From Hyalangium versicolor (lineage in GTDB: Bacteria; Myxococcota; Myxococcia; Myxococcales; Myxococcaceae), in assembly GCF_020103695.1 (NCBI RefSeq), contig NZ_JAHXBF010000042.1:1-64000 (forward strand): a stretch of 64,000 nt of DNA. The letters are read 5' to 3'. The position numbers were made by a program, and so were the translations under genes. The notes under the pieces are model-generated. The model worked only from the letters and a program-made list of their open reading frames with translations, ran no database searches and had not been told where the DNA came from. Shown here piece by piece: positions 26,890-38,929 of the stretch. How positions within the stretch are numbered: position 1 is the first letter of the stretch; each line of letters begins with the position of its first letter.

Positions 26890-27310
26890 TAGGCCCAGCC
26901 GCGGTGACGTGCCCCCCGTATTGGGGCAGGTCATCGGTAATCTTGAACCACGGCGCCTTCGAGCCGACGAAGATGTGCTCGGCCGGACGAATGGTGGGCT
27001 CGTCTACAAGGGTCCCCATGGCGACGTGAACGAACTGCCCCTCGCGGACGACGGAATAGAGGAACGAGCCGCACACCTTGCAGCGAGTGTCACAGGCGTT
27101 TTCCTCACCAAAGATCATGAGGCAGTCCTCGCCCTGGTTGATGCGCAGCTTGTTCCGCTCGATACCCGCGAACGTCTTGAATGCCGCCCCCGTCGCCTTC
27201 CGGCATTTGGAGCAGTGGCAGTTCGCGGCGTAGGCAAACTCGTCCATGACGGCATAGCGGACGGCGCCGCACATACACTCTCCGGTCAGCGTGCGAACGG
27301 GATTGGTCAT
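26879..27310 (-). CDS. GFA-family (CENP-V/GFA zinc) protein
   Basis: A 143-residue protein with the three zinc-cysteine groups of the GFA domain: CMCGAVRY at about 12-19, CHCSKCRKATG at about 31-41 and CKVCGS at about 81-86. The family was named for glutathione-dependent formaldehyde-activating enzyme, but most members have no proven activity. The start is set at the ATG preceded by GAGGAG. The gene is convergent with, and overlaps by 11 bases, the Clp-N/HEAT-like gene, and is divergent from the large hybrid kinase. Confidence 0.9.
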   Translation of the reverse strand: MTNPVRTLTGECMCGAVRYAVMDEFAYAANCHCSKCRKATGAAFKTFAGIERNKLRINQGEDCLMIFGEENACDTRCKVCGSFLYSVVREGQFVHVAMGTLVDEPTIRPAEHIFVGSKAPWFKITDDLPQYGGHVTAAGPTTR

Positions 27311-27384
27311 GGACTCCTCTTTCTCAGTTCTGAAACCGGGGAGAAGCAAACCAGCAGACAGTTCCCCGGATGGGGGGGCTTTCC

Positions 27385-27411
27385 ACGGGGGAGACCTATG
27401 TTACTCCCCGT
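27385..27411 (+). terminator. Inverted repeat in the leader before the hybrid kinase
   Basis: ACGGGGGAG and CTCCCCGTA-type arms surround an ACCTATGTTA-like loop, about 150 bases upstream of the kinase start, with poly-G/poly-C neighbours. It could be an attenuator or a terminator of an upstream antisense transcript. The 246-base gap holds no gene. Confidence 0.3.
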
Positions 27412-27556
27412 ACGCCCCCGCCAGAGCCGACTGGCACTGCTTCCTCATCGTGAGCGTCGTTCCTTTGTGCCCTGATCGCCTCCTCCGCCTCCGCCGGACC
27501 CGCGCGAGCACCCGCTGTTCCCAGCCCGGCCTCCTCTTTCTCCCGCAGAGAGGCCG

Positions 27557-31057
<3,501 letters not shown>

Positions 31058-31059
31058 CC

Positions 31060-31893
31060 GTGGACGAGCGCCTCGTGAGCACGAAGGACTTCGACATCGA
31101 GCTGCGGCTGCTGCTCGATGCCATCTATTTGAAGTACCACTATGACTTCCGAGGCTACGCGATGGCCTCGCTGAAGCGGCGCCTGGCGCTGGCCGCCGAG
31201 CGCTTCGGGTGCCACAGCCTGTCCCAGCTCCAGGACCAGGTGCTGCACGATCCCACCGCCTTCCCCCGGCTGCTGGACTTCCTCACCGTGCAGGTGAGCG
31301 AGATGTTCCGGGATCCGCCGTACTTCCGCGCGCTGCGGGAGCGCATCTGCCCGCACCTGAGCACCTACCCCTCGCTGAAGGTATGGGTGGCCGGGTGCAG
31401 CACCGGCGAGGAGGTGTACTCGCTGGCCATCCTCCTGCGCGAGGAGGGGCTGCTGGAGCGCACGCTCATCTACGCCACGGACATCAACTTGCACGCGCTG
31501 CAGAAGGCCGAGCTGGGTGTCTACGACGTGGAGCGCATCTCCACGTTCACCCGCAACCACCGGGAGTCCGGCGCCCGGAACTCGCTGTCGGACTACTACA
31601 CGGCGGCCTATGGCCACGCGGTGTTCGATCCGAGGTTGAGGGAGCACATCGTCTTCTCGGACCACAGCCTGGCCACCGACAGCGTCTTCGCGGAGGTGCA
31701 CCTGCTGTCGTGCCGCAACGTCCTCATCTACTTCAACACCGAGTTGCAAGAGCGCGCCGTGGGGCTGTTCGCCGAGGCGCTCTGCCGCAAGGGCTTCCTG
31801 GGCCTGGGCGCCAAGGAGTCCCTGCGCTTCACCTCTCACGAGGAGTCCTTCTCGGAGTTCGTCCGGGAGGACCGCATCTACCAGAAGCGATGA
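31060..31893 (+). CDS. cheR: CheR-type protein-glutamate methyltransferase
   Basis: A 277-residue protein with the CheR N-terminal helical domain (RGYAMASLKRRL) and a SAM-binding domain (VWVAGCSTGEEVYSLAILL; YATDINLHALQKA; LLSCRNVLIYFN). The AGCSTGEE motif and the NVLIYF motif are the usual AdoMet and substrate signatures. It starts at a GTG 2 bases after the kinase stop and its stop overlaps the CheB start (ATGA). It would methylate receptor glutamates or, in such kinase-linked cassettes, other signalling proteins. Typical size is about 270-280, so the protein is complete. Confidence 0.93.
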   Translation: MDERLVSTKDFDIELRLLLDAIYLKYHYDFRGYAMASLKRRLALAAERFGCHSLSQLQDQVLHDPTAFPRLLDFLTVQVSEMFRDPPYFRALRERICPHLSTYPSLKVWVAGCSTGEEVYSLAILLREEGLLERTLIYATDINLHALQKAELGVYDVERISTFTRNHRESGARNSLSDYYTAAYGHAVFDPRLREHIVFSDHSLATDSVFAEVHLLSCRNVLIYFNTELQERAVGLFAEALCRKGFLGLGAKESLRFTSHEESFSEFVREDRIYQKR

Positions 31894-32522
31894 ACCCCTC
31901 CGCGAACATCGAGAGCCCTACCGGACTCAAGCCGGAGAAGCTCCGGGAGCGCATCGACGCCGTGGTGCTGGGCACCTCCGCCGGCGGCGTAGAGGCGCTC
32001 TCGGTGCTGCTGCCCGCGCTGCCCCGGACCTTCCGCGCCGCCATCCTCATCGTCATGCACCTGCCACGAGACAGGCCGAGCCTGCTGGTGGACATCTTCC
32101 AGGGCAAGTGCCAGCTGCCGGTGAGGGAGGCGCAGGACAAGGAGCAGGTGCAACCGGGCACCGTCTCCTTCGCGCCCCCGGACTACCACCTGCTGGTGGA
32201 CGAGGGCCCCACCCTGGCGCTCTCGGTGGACGATCCCGTCCATTACTCGCGCCCCTCGATTGACGTGCTGTTCGAGTCGGCGGCGGATGTGTACGGGCCC
32301 CGGCTGGCCGGCATCATCCTCACGGGCGCCAACGCGGATGGGGCGCAGGGGCTGCAGACGGTGCGCGCGGCGGGAGGCGTCACGGTGGTGCAGCGGCCCG
32401 ACACCGCCCAGGTGTCCTTGATGCCCCAGTCGGCGCTGAACCGAGGCCCGGCCGACTTCGTGCTGACGCTCGAGCAGATCGCACACCTGTTCCAGGTGAT
32501 GGGAGGTCCCAGTGCTCACTGA
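31890..32522 (+). CDS. CheB-type methylesterase domain without receiver
   Basis: A 210-residue protein with only the CheB catalytic domain. The triad residues are visible as S30 (GTSAGGVEAL), H57 (VMHLPRD) and D150 (TGANADGAQG). Canonical CheB has an N-terminal receiver that controls activity; here it is missing, so activity is either constitutive or governed by neighbouring receivers. The overlap with cheR (ATGA) and with the next gene (the GTG of the receiver-kinase lies 10 bases before this stop) makes all four genes one coupled operon. Confidence 0.92.
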   Translation: MNPSANIESPTGLKPEKLRERIDAVVLGTSAGGVEALSVLLPALPRTFRAAILIVMHLPRDRPSLLVDIFQGKCQLPVREAQDKEQVQPGTVSFAPPDYHLLVDEGPTLALSVDDPVHYSRPSIDVLFESAADVYGPRLAGIILTGANADGAQGLQTVRAAGGVTVVQRPDTAQVSLMPQSALNRGPADFVLTLEQIAHLFQVMGGPSAH

Positions 32523-33669
32523 CTCCAACCCCACCCCGCAGGCGGCAAGGCCCGTGTCCGACCGGGTGAAGTGCCTGCTTGTCGATGACCTGGAGGAGAA
32601 CCTGCTAGCGCTCGCGGCGCTGCTGCGGCGGGAGGACGTGGAGATCCTCCAGGCCCGCTCGGGCAGCGAGGCCCTGGAGCTGCTGCTGGCGAATGACGTG
32701 GCGCTGGCCTTCCTGGACGTGCAGATGCCGGAGATGGACGGGTTCGAACTGGCCGAGCTCATGCGGGGCATGGAGCGCACGCGCCATGTGCCCATCATCT
32801 TCGTCACGGCGGGGGCGAGGGATCAGCACCGCCAGTTCAAGGGCTACGACGCGGGCGCGGTGGACTTCCTCTACAAGCCACTGGATCCGCACGTGCTGCG
32901 CAACAAGTCCGAGGTCTTCTTCCAGCTCTACCGGCAGAAGCGGCTGTTGGCGCATCAGTTGGACGAGCTCTCGGAGACGCTGCGCCTCAACGAGATGTTC
33001 ACGGCGGTGCTGGGGCACGACCTGCGCAACCCCCTGAGCGCCATCCTCACGGGAGCGGAGCTGCTGCAGCGCCGCACGGAGGACGAGGCCGTGCGCAAGG
33101 CCGCCGGGCGCATGCTGGCGAGCGGCAAGCGCATGGGGCGGATGATCGAGGACGTGCTGGATCTGGCGCGGGCGCGGCTGGCCGGCGGCATCCCGCTCAA
33201 GAGGGAGGAGACGGACTTCGGGCAGATGCTCCACCGCATCGTCCAGGAGCACCAGGCTGCCTTCCCCGAGCGCCGCATCGAGGTGCACCAGAAGGGCAAC
33301 GGCGTGGGCAACTGGGACGCGGACCGGCTGGCGCAGGTGGCCTCCAACCTGATCGGCAACGCGCTCCAGCATGGGGATGTCAAGGAGCCCATCCAGATCC
33401 TCCTGGACGGCACACACGATGACGCCATCCGCTTCTCGGTCGAGAACGTGGGCGTCATCCCGCCGGACGTGCAGCAGTCGCTGTTCGATCCGTTCCGGGG
33501 CGGACAGCGCCAGCGCGGGCGGAAGGAGGGGCTGGGGCTGGGGCTCTACATCGTCCAGCAGATCGTCCAGGCGCACCAGGGCGACGTGCAGGTGGAATCT
33601 GGAACCAGCCGCTACACGGTGTTCAGCGTGGAGCTGCCGCGCCGCGGGCAGGACGTCGTCAAGCTCTAG
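32512..33669 (+). CDS. Receiver-histidine kinase (REC-HisKA-HATPase)
   Basis: A 385-residue soluble protein. The receiver comes first, with D69 as acceptor (LAFLDVQMPEMDG) and conserved acidic DD at 25-26. HisKA has H169 in the motif GHDLRNPLSA, and HATPase_c has NLIGNALQHG (N box) and GLGLGLYIVQQ (G2). The receiver-first order marks it as an intermediate: it can receive phosphate from another kinase, then control its own kinase domain. The start is a GTG overlapping the CheB gene, preceded by GGGAGG. It is the last gene of the cassette; the next gene is on the opposite strand. Confidence 0.92.
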   Translation: MLTDSNPTPQAARPVSDRVKCLLVDDLEENLLALAALLRREDVEILQARSGSEALELLLANDVALAFLDVQMPEMDGFELAELMRGMERTRHVPIIFVTAGARDQHRQFKGYDAGAVDFLYKPLDPHVLRNKSEVFFQLYRQKRLLAHQLDELSETLRLNEMFTAVLGHDLRNPLSAILTGAELLQRRTEDEAVRKAAGRMLASGKRMGRMIEDVLDLARARLAGGIPLKREETDFGQMLHRIVQEHQAAFPERRIEVHQKGNGVGNWDADRLAQVASNLIGNALQHGDVKEPIQILLDGTHDDAIRFSVENVGVIPPDVQQSLFDPFRGGQRQRGRKEGLGLGLYIVQQIVQAHQGDVQVESGTSRYTVFSVELPRRGQDVVKL

Positions 33670-34229
33670 GTCCGCGAGGATTCGAGATTCTCGCGGCGCT
33701 CCGCCTGGATGCGCCGCTCCAGGAAGGGAGAGAAGTGGCCGGCGAAGGCCTGCTGGAGCTCCGGCCTCCTCCAGTCCTGCTCGGTGAGGACCTTGCGGCA
33801 GTGGGGGCTGGCGCACTTGCAGATGGAGTTCACGGAGTAGTTCGAGCCGGGCTCATAGTCGAACCAGGTGGCGAACTCGGTGGTGATCTCCTCACCGGCC
33901 CGGATGGGGCGCCGGGCCACCACGGTGACTTCATCGATGAGCCAGGCGGTTGGATCGCAGGAGTGGTTGAGGAAGACATCCAGGGATTCGCTGGTGTCGG
34001 AGAGGGGGAGCGCCAGGTACTGCGTCTCGCTGATGGGGACGACCGTCTCCACGCGGTATTTCGAATAGTCGATCTGGTGCCGGTCCACCACGACGCCGCC
34101 CCAGATCATGAGAACGGTGCCCTCGGGGATGTCACAGGTGGCGAACAACCCGTTCCCATCGATGGAGGAAGCCCCGGCGCGCAGGCGCTCGTCGGTCCAG
34201 GTACGGGGGGGATAGGTCGCTCGGCTCAT
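33666..34229 (-). CDS. Stand-alone SET-domain protein (predicted lysine methyltransferase)
   Basis: A 187-residue protein made up almost entirely of a SET domain. Early GNGLFATCDIPEGTVL matches the SET-N GxGLFA motif. The pseudoknot motif FLNHSCDPTAW lies at 86-96 (N88, H89, S90, C91), and GEEITTEFATW at 112-122 stands at the catalytic Tyr strand. A post-SET-type CxCx4C triple (C137, C139, C144) should hold zinc with the NHSC cysteine. SET proteins transfer methyl from AdoMet to lysine. At the position usually held by YxY the strand reads TEFATW, so the catalytic tyrosine is not obvious. It is divergent, 42 bases from the ATP-grasp/SET fusion, and overlaps the receiver-kinase stop by 4 bases. 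Confidence 0.9.
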   Translation of the reverse strand: MSRATYPPRTWTDERLRAGASSIDGNGLFATCDIPEGTVLMIWGGVVVDRHQIDYSKYRVETVVPISETQYLALPLSDTSESLDVFLNHSCDPTAWLIDEVTVVARRPIRAGEEITTEFATWFDYEPGSNYSVNSICKCASPHCRKVLTEQDWRRPELQQAFAGHFSPFLERRIQAERRENLESSRT

Positions 34230-34271
34230 GGCTCTCTCGCTCGGGGGCTGCGTGCCCTCTATCATGCCCCC

Positions 34272-35738
34272 ATGCGACTCTGCGTGCTCCACCCCTCGTA
34301 TGAGCAGTCCAGCTCGCCGCTCAAAGAGGTGGATCCGGTCCAGGACCCGTCTCGGCTGATACCCGAGCACACGTGGGAGCGCTCCTTCATCCACAAGGGG
34401 ACCGCCGTGCAGACGGTCCGGCAGCTGGCCGGTCGCGGCTATGACGCCTTCGTCAACATGTGCGACGGGGCCTGGGAAGAGGACGTGGCCGGAGTCGAGG
34501 TCGCCATCGAACTGGAGCGGCTGGGAGTGGCGTACACGGGCCCCAGCCCCCAGTTCTTCGAGCCGAGCCGCCAGGTGATCAAGTTGATCTGTCACCGCAT
34601 TGGAGTCGATACGCCGCGGCACGCCTTTGTCGCACGGATTGCGGACGCCGAGCGCGCGGCCTCGTCGCTGCGCTTCCCGATGATCGTCAAGCACCCGAAC
34701 AGCTACTGCAGCATCGGGATGACGCGGAGCTCTCGGGTCGAGAAGCGAGAGCAGCTCCTGGAGCGGGTGGAGCAGATGCTGGCACAGTACGGAGAGGCGC
34801 TGATCGAGGAGTTCATTGACGGGCCTGAGTTCACCGCCCTGGTGGCCGAGCCGGGGCTGAACGAGAGCACGCCTCGGGCCTATCCCCCCGTGGAGATCCT
34901 CTTCCCAGAGGGGGAGAGCTTCAAACACTTCGATCTCAAGTGGTCGGACTACGCGCAGATGGGCACGCGGCGCGTGTCGGATGCGGCGCTGGAGTTGCGC
35001 CTCCAGCAATTGGGGCAGCGCGTCTTCGCCGCCCTGAAGGGAGTCAGCTACGCCCGACTCGATGTGCGCATGGGTCCGGACGGGCGGCTGCACCTGCTCG
35101 ACGTGAACCCGTCCTGCGGAGTGTTCTATCCGCCGGGCCAGTTCGGCAGCGCGGACATCATCCTCTCGAATGATCCGGGAGGGCAGCGCGGCTTCCTGGA
35201 GCACATCATCGCGTGTGCCCTGCGCCGCCAGGAGGCACGCCGTCCCAGGATACGGATCGAGTACGGCCACCCAGGAGGCTATGGGCTGGCCGCCGCGAAG
35301 GACCTGGCCGAGGGAGAGTGCATCCTGGCCGGAGAGGGGCGTCCGCACTCGCTCATGAGCTGGCGGCACGTCGAGCGGACGTGGGCCGATGGGCAGCGAG
35401 AGGCTCTGTCTCGCTGGTCCCATCCGCTCTCGGAGGGAGTCCTCGCAGGGGGGCTCGAGTCTCCCGAGGAGTGGTCTGTCATCAACCACTCCTGCGAGCC
35501 GAACGCCTGGCTCAACGGGCTCGACTTCGTGGCAAGACGCCCGATCCGGGAGGGCGAGCCCATCACGATCGACTACGCCACGCTCTACGGGCCGACGATG
35601 GCGGAGTTCACGTGTGAGTGTGGGAGCCAGGGCTGCCGGGGCACCATCCGCGGCACGGACCACCTGGAGCCCTGGGTGGAGGCTCGGTACGGCGATCACG
35701 TATCCCCCTACGTGAAACAGGCCCGAAAGCGAGCCTAA
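34272..35738 (+). CDS. ATP-grasp (D-Ala-D-Ala ligase-like) fused to SET domain
   Basis: A 488-residue fusion. Residues about 1-315 form an ATP-grasp ligase. K140 is in FPMIVKHPNSYCSIGM, the ATP-clamping strand EALIEEFIDGPEF lies at 175-187, and the metal ligands are in RLDVRMGP (D264) and HLLDVNPSCG (D277, N279). Residues about 330-470 form a SET domain with GYGLAAAKDLAEGE, NHSCEPNAW at 405-413, GEPITIDYATLYG at 428-440 (with the tyrosine expected for catalysis) and post-SET CxCx4C (C448, C450, C455). ATP-grasp enzymes make amide bonds via acylphosphates and SET enzymes methylate lysines, so one chain may both ligate and methylate a peptide or protein. It is divergent from a second SET gene. 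Confidence 0.9.
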   Translation: MRLCVLHPSYEQSSSPLKEVDPVQDPSRLIPEHTWERSFIHKGTAVQTVRQLAGRGYDAFVNMCDGAWEEDVAGVEVAIELERLGVAYTGPSPQFFEPSRQVIKLICHRIGVDTPRHAFVARIADAERAASSLRFPMIVKHPNSYCSIGMTRSSRVEKREQLLERVEQMLAQYGEALIEEFIDGPEFTALVAEPGLNESTPRAYPPVEILFPEGESFKHFDLKWSDYAQMGTRRVSDAALELRLQQLGQRVFAALKGVSYARLDVRMGPDGRLHLLDVNPSCGVFYPPGQFGSADIILSNDPGGQRGFLEHIIACALRRQEARRPRIRIEYGHPGGYGLAAAKDLAEGECILAGEGRPHSLMSWRHVERTWADGQREALSRWSHPLSEGVLAGGLESPEEWSVINHSCEPNAWLNGLDFVARRPIREGEPITIDYATLYGPTMAEFTCECGSQGCRGTIRGTDHLEPWVEARYGDHVSPYVKQARKRA

Positions 35739-36009
35739 GTCACGGATATGCCCCACTCAGTGTGGGTGAGCAGCACGGGCGCCGAGCCGGTGCAAGTTGC
35801 CTGATGGAGCGCAGGTTCCGGGGACAATGGGTCGAGAGGCGAGACGGGGCATTGCACCCGGCAGGCCAACGCAGAGTGCCTCCGAGAAACAGGCACTTGC
35901 GTGCGTGGTACAACCCAGAAAGCCTGCGGGCGGGTTCTTCACCGTCCACGGACGGAGACTGACAGTCCATCTTTGAGACGGGTCAGCATGGACCTCCTCC
36001 CTGAGAGAC

Positions 36010-36150
36010 CACTGCGAACCAGTTCGCACTGAGCCTCGACCCCTGTCGCCACTGCGAACCAGTTCGCACTGAGCCTCAACCCCTGCCGCCACTGCGAACC
36101 AGTTCGTACTGAGCCTCAACCCCTGCCGCCACTGCGAACCAGTTCGCACT
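36010..36150. repeat. 40-bp tandem repeat array, each unit with a 16-bp palindromic core
   Basis: Three full units start at 36010, 36050 and 36090, and a fourth is truncated at 36130-36150. The period is exactly 40 bases. Each carries TGCGAAC-CA-GTTCGCA, an inverted repeat with 7-bp arms (one unit has GTTCGTA). The remaining 20-odd bases (GAGCCTCAACCCCTGCCGC) vary at only two positions. The period is not a multiple of 3, so it is not coding. The array lies in the 429-base gap between two convergent genes, 18 bases beyond the kinase stop. The rest of that gap (35739-36009) holds no recognisable feature. Confidence 0.9.
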
Positions 36151-36167
36151 GTGGGCCGCCCCCGACA

Positions 36168-38066
36168 TCAACGGGTGATATGGCGGGTAAGGTCCCACTG
36201 CTCGCTGATCCAGCCCGCCGCGGTTCCCTGATCCGCGATCCAGGTACCGGGAGTGAGGCCGGGCTCTGCCAAAGGGGCTCCCGACTCGAGGCAAACAGGG
36301 TACTTGCTTCCATCGGGGAGTGTCGCCTCGTTCCAACGGTAGTAAATCCCGCTGGGAGAGTCTGCGTTAGGGATAGGCGCATGGAACACCCTGCCGGACA
36401 GCAGCGAGCCTTCCACCAACTTGCCTTGGGTGTACCGCACCTTGCTGGTGATGACCTGACCGACTGTGACGATCGCACGCCCCTTGCACATCCGTCCTCC
36501 TTCAGTGTCGCACGGTGCCTTGGCGTCCAGGGCCAGGTTGACCGGGGTCTCTCGGCGCGGAATCTCGAGCAGCTTCATCGCTTCCACCGACTCGGTGCGG
36601 CACTCGCCCATGATCGGCTGTCGCACCTGAGCAGCCGGGCAGCCCGCCTGAGACGCGACGATGGTGCCCGCAATCGCCGCGCACTTGCACCACTCCAACC
36701 ATTTGGGGTTGCCACGCGCAGGAGGTGTCTTCTGCGAGCACAGGGACGAGACAGCAGCGTCGGGACTTCGGCGGGTATTCACAGGGGGGCCTTTCTCCGA
36801 GGGGGCAACGGGCTGTGAGGGGGCGGGCTGCGGATGCGGCGGATGCGCCGGCAACGGAGAGGTTATGGGAAGCGCCGGAGGCTGTGCTTGCGCCGCGGGC
36901 GCGGGGGGCTCCTGGGAGGGAGCTTCTTCGCTCCTGGGTGAAGAGAGGACCTCCCGCTCCGGCTTTCCTCCTCGCAACAGCAGGTATGCGCCACACACCA
37001 CAACGGCTCCCAGGCCCACCGTGGCCAGGGCCACCCTGCTCGCTCCACGGCGCTTCATGGACACGGGATTGACGCGTGGAACCTCAGCCGGGACTGCCTC
37101 AAGGGCAGGCTTGGGCGGAGCCACCTCTGGTAGGGACTGGGGTGGCAGCGCCTGTAGCGGCCGCTTCATCCAGGAGTCCGCTTGGAGGGAGAGCAGCTCC
37201 GGCAGGTCCCTCCGTGCGGCCTCCGCACTCACAGGCCGTTGCTCCGGCTTGAGCGCCACCAACCGGGCGACGAAGTGGCTCAGCGGCACGGGCACCCGCT
37301 CATTCACCTCATGCGCGGGCGGAAAGCCCAACGGGCTCAGCGGCTGAGGCGCAGGGTGGCTGTGCGGCTGTGGGTCTGTCAGCAAGTCATACAGGGTGAC
37401 TCCCAGCGCGTACACCTCATCGGTCACCTTGAAGACGTAGCGCGCCGCTTTGTCATGCCGGTGCTCGGCGTCGAAGCGCCCGGCCTCGGGCGAGGTGTAG
37501 CGAGGGGTGCCTGGCGGCAGGCGTGTTCCCGTCAACTGGGGGGCGGCGGGTATTGGGAAATGCGCTACCCCGTAGTCCACGATCACCGGCTCCCCGGTCT
37601 GTGCCTGTACCAGGATGTTTCCGGGCTTCAAGTCCCGGTGGAAGATGCCCTGGCCGTGCATGTAGGCCAGCGCCTCCAGCAACCGGTCGGCGAGCACCAC
37701 CACCTCATGGGGCGTCACGCGCGAGCGCTCGGCCCACTCGTCCAGGGTGTAGCCCTTCACGAAGTCCATCACCACGTAGAAGAAGCCCTCGCGGGCGTGA
37801 GGCCAACGGCCATGGGCCCACACCCGGGCAATGTAGCGGTGGCGCAGCGACAGCATGCACGACAGCTCGCGCTGGGCGCGCGCATCCGTGTGCCGCGCAT
37901 CCTGGCTCTGCTCGAGGTAGCGCGCCATCTTCAGGGCGTAGGACTCGCCGCCTTTCTCCACCTCGTACAACGTGCCGTAAGCGCCGCCGTCTACCCGGCG
38001 CACCACCCGCCAGCCGTCCACCAGCGTGCCCACCGGGAGGTTGTCGGGATCCACCTCTTCCATCAT
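36168..38066 (-). CDS. Transmembrane Ser/Thr protein kinase
   Basis: A 632-residue protein. Kinase domain about 18-290: nucleotide loop VDGGAYGTLYEVE, lysine in YALKMAR (K46), catalytic HRDLKPGN (D145) and metal DYG (164-166) in place of DFG, then GTPRYTSPEA. A Pro-rich segment, one membrane helix at 343-365 and a second long Pro/Ala-rich linker follow. The C-terminal extracytoplasmic domain is about 180 residues with 8-9 cysteines (CSQK, CKCAA, GCPA, ECRT, CDTE, MCKG, VCLE), probably disulphide-bonded; no PASTA repeats. Its start overlaps the DUF2381 stop by 4 bases, so the two proteins are coupled and may interact in the envelope. Confidence 0.93.
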   Translation of the reverse strand: MMEEVDPDNLPVGTLVDGWRVVRRVDGGAYGTLYEVEKGGESYALKMARYLEQSQDARHTDARAQRELSCMLSLRHRYIARVWAHGRWPHAREGFFYVVMDFVKGYTLDEWAERSRVTPHEVVVLADRLLEALAYMHGQGIFHRDLKPGNILVQAQTGEPVIVDYGVAHFPIPAAPQLTGTRLPPGTPRYTSPEAGRFDAEHRHDKAARYVFKVTDEVYALGVTLYDLLTDPQPHSHPAPQPLSPLGFPPAHEVNERVPVPLSHFVARLVALKPEQRPVSAEAARRDLPELLSLQADSWMKRPLQALPPQSLPEVAPPKPALEAVPAEVPRVNPVSMKRRGASRVALATVGLGAVVVCGAYLLLRGGKPEREVLSSPRSEEAPSQEPPAPAAQAQPPALPITSPLPAHPPHPQPAPSQPVAPSEKGPPVNTRRSPDAAVSSLCSQKTPPARGNPKWLEWCKCAAIAGTIVASQAGCPAAQVRQPIMGECRTESVEAMKLLEIPRRETPVNLALDAKAPCDTEGGRMCKGRAIVTVGQVITSKVRYTQGKLVEGSLLSGRVFHAPIPNADSPSGIYYRWNEATLPDGSKYPVCLESGAPLAEPGLTPGTWIADQGTAAGWISEQWDLTRHITR

Positions 38067-38929
38067 CGCCCTGCACGCTCCTTTCCTGGGACCAGCGGAA
38101 TCTCCACATCCCTTACCTTCAGGCTCCGGCCGCCCTCGTCCCGCAGTTCCAAGGTGAAAACGGAGTCTTCAGGGGTTGAGGGCAGCTCCACCTCCACCAC
38201 GATCGTGCCCCATTCCCCAGCCATCAGCGGGTCCTGCCTCGCGTGCACGGCTCGCACTCGTACCTCCGTACCCTTGTGAGTCTGGCGGCGCAGCGTTGCA
38301 GCGGTGGGTGTCCACGGCTCCGGGCCTGCGGCACTCGTCAGCGTCAGCACCAGGAACACCTGGGTTCCGAGCCGGTAGACCCAGCCACGCACCCTGGGAT
38401 CCTTCTTGAAAGGGGCGGCCTGGACGGAGTCTCCTGCAAGCCAATCCACCAGCACCCACACCTCGGCGCGTGTACTCGCGCAGCGAGCCTGCGCCTCTGC
38501 GAGCGAAGCCTGGCACGACGCCAACGTCTGCCGCTTCCTCACGGCGGTGACCTGGAGATCCACTTCACCGGGCTGCGACACGAGCACGAAGGCAGCCCAC
38601 TCCGGCTGGGCTCCGTCCGCGTACCGCACGCGCAGCACCCAGCGCTCCTTCGGGGCGGGTGTCACTATCGGTTCCAGCACGAGGGTGCGTTCGCCCACGT
38701 CCACGAGCCGGATGCGCGTCGTGTCGAGTTGCACCGAAGCCTTGTCCACAGGCGCGTCCAGGAGGATGAGGGTCGTGCTCCCCGCAGCCACCCGAACCTC
38801 GGGGAGCGGCTCACCAGCCTGGGCGGCGATGGTGACGTGCCGTCCACGTATCAGCGAAGGCTGAGCCGTGGCTTCGGTCAGCACCAGCAACCCTCCCAAC
38901 GCCCAAGCACATGTGACAGGTCGGAGCAT
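38063..38929 (-). CDS. DUF2381 / TIGR02268 family exported protein
   Basis: A 288-residue protein with a signal peptide (MLRPVTCAWALGGLLVLTEATAQ). The body carries features I recognise from the myxobacterial DUF2381 paralogous family: beta-rich strands such as EVRVAAGSTTLILLDAPV, a central SCQASLAEAQARCA helix, a VYRLGTQVFLVLTL strand and a C-terminal WGTIVVEVE strand. The function is unknown. In myxobacteria these genes are commonly paired with Ser/Thr kinase genes, as here, where the stop and the kinase ATG overlap (ATGATG). A periplasmic partner or ligand-binding subunit of the kinase is a reasonable inference. Confidence 0.85.
   Translation of the reverse strand: MLRPVTCAWALGGLLVLTEATAQPSLIRGRHVTIAAQAGEPLPEVRVAAGSTTLILLDAPVDKASVQLDTTRIRLVDVGERTLVLEPIVTPAPKERWVLRVRYADGAQPEWAAFVLVSQPGEVDLQVTAVRKRQTLASCQASLAEAQARCASTRAEVWVLVDWLAGDSVQAAPFKKDPRVRGWVYRLGTQVFLVLTLTSAAGPEPWTPTAATLRRQTHKGTEVRVRAVHARQDPLMAGEWGTIVVEVELPSTPEDSVFTLELRDEGGRSLKVRDVEIPLVPGKERAGR

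Noticed and set aside
36010..36150. CRISPR-like array
   Set aside because: The unit is 40 bases and repeats almost whole; there are no distinct spacers between constant repeats, only single-base differences, and no cas genes.
35757..36336. Minus-strand reading frames across the 40-bp repeats (VRTGSQW-like repeats)
   Set aside because: The period is not a multiple of three, so the frame shifts at every unit; codon use is atypical and there is no ribosome site.
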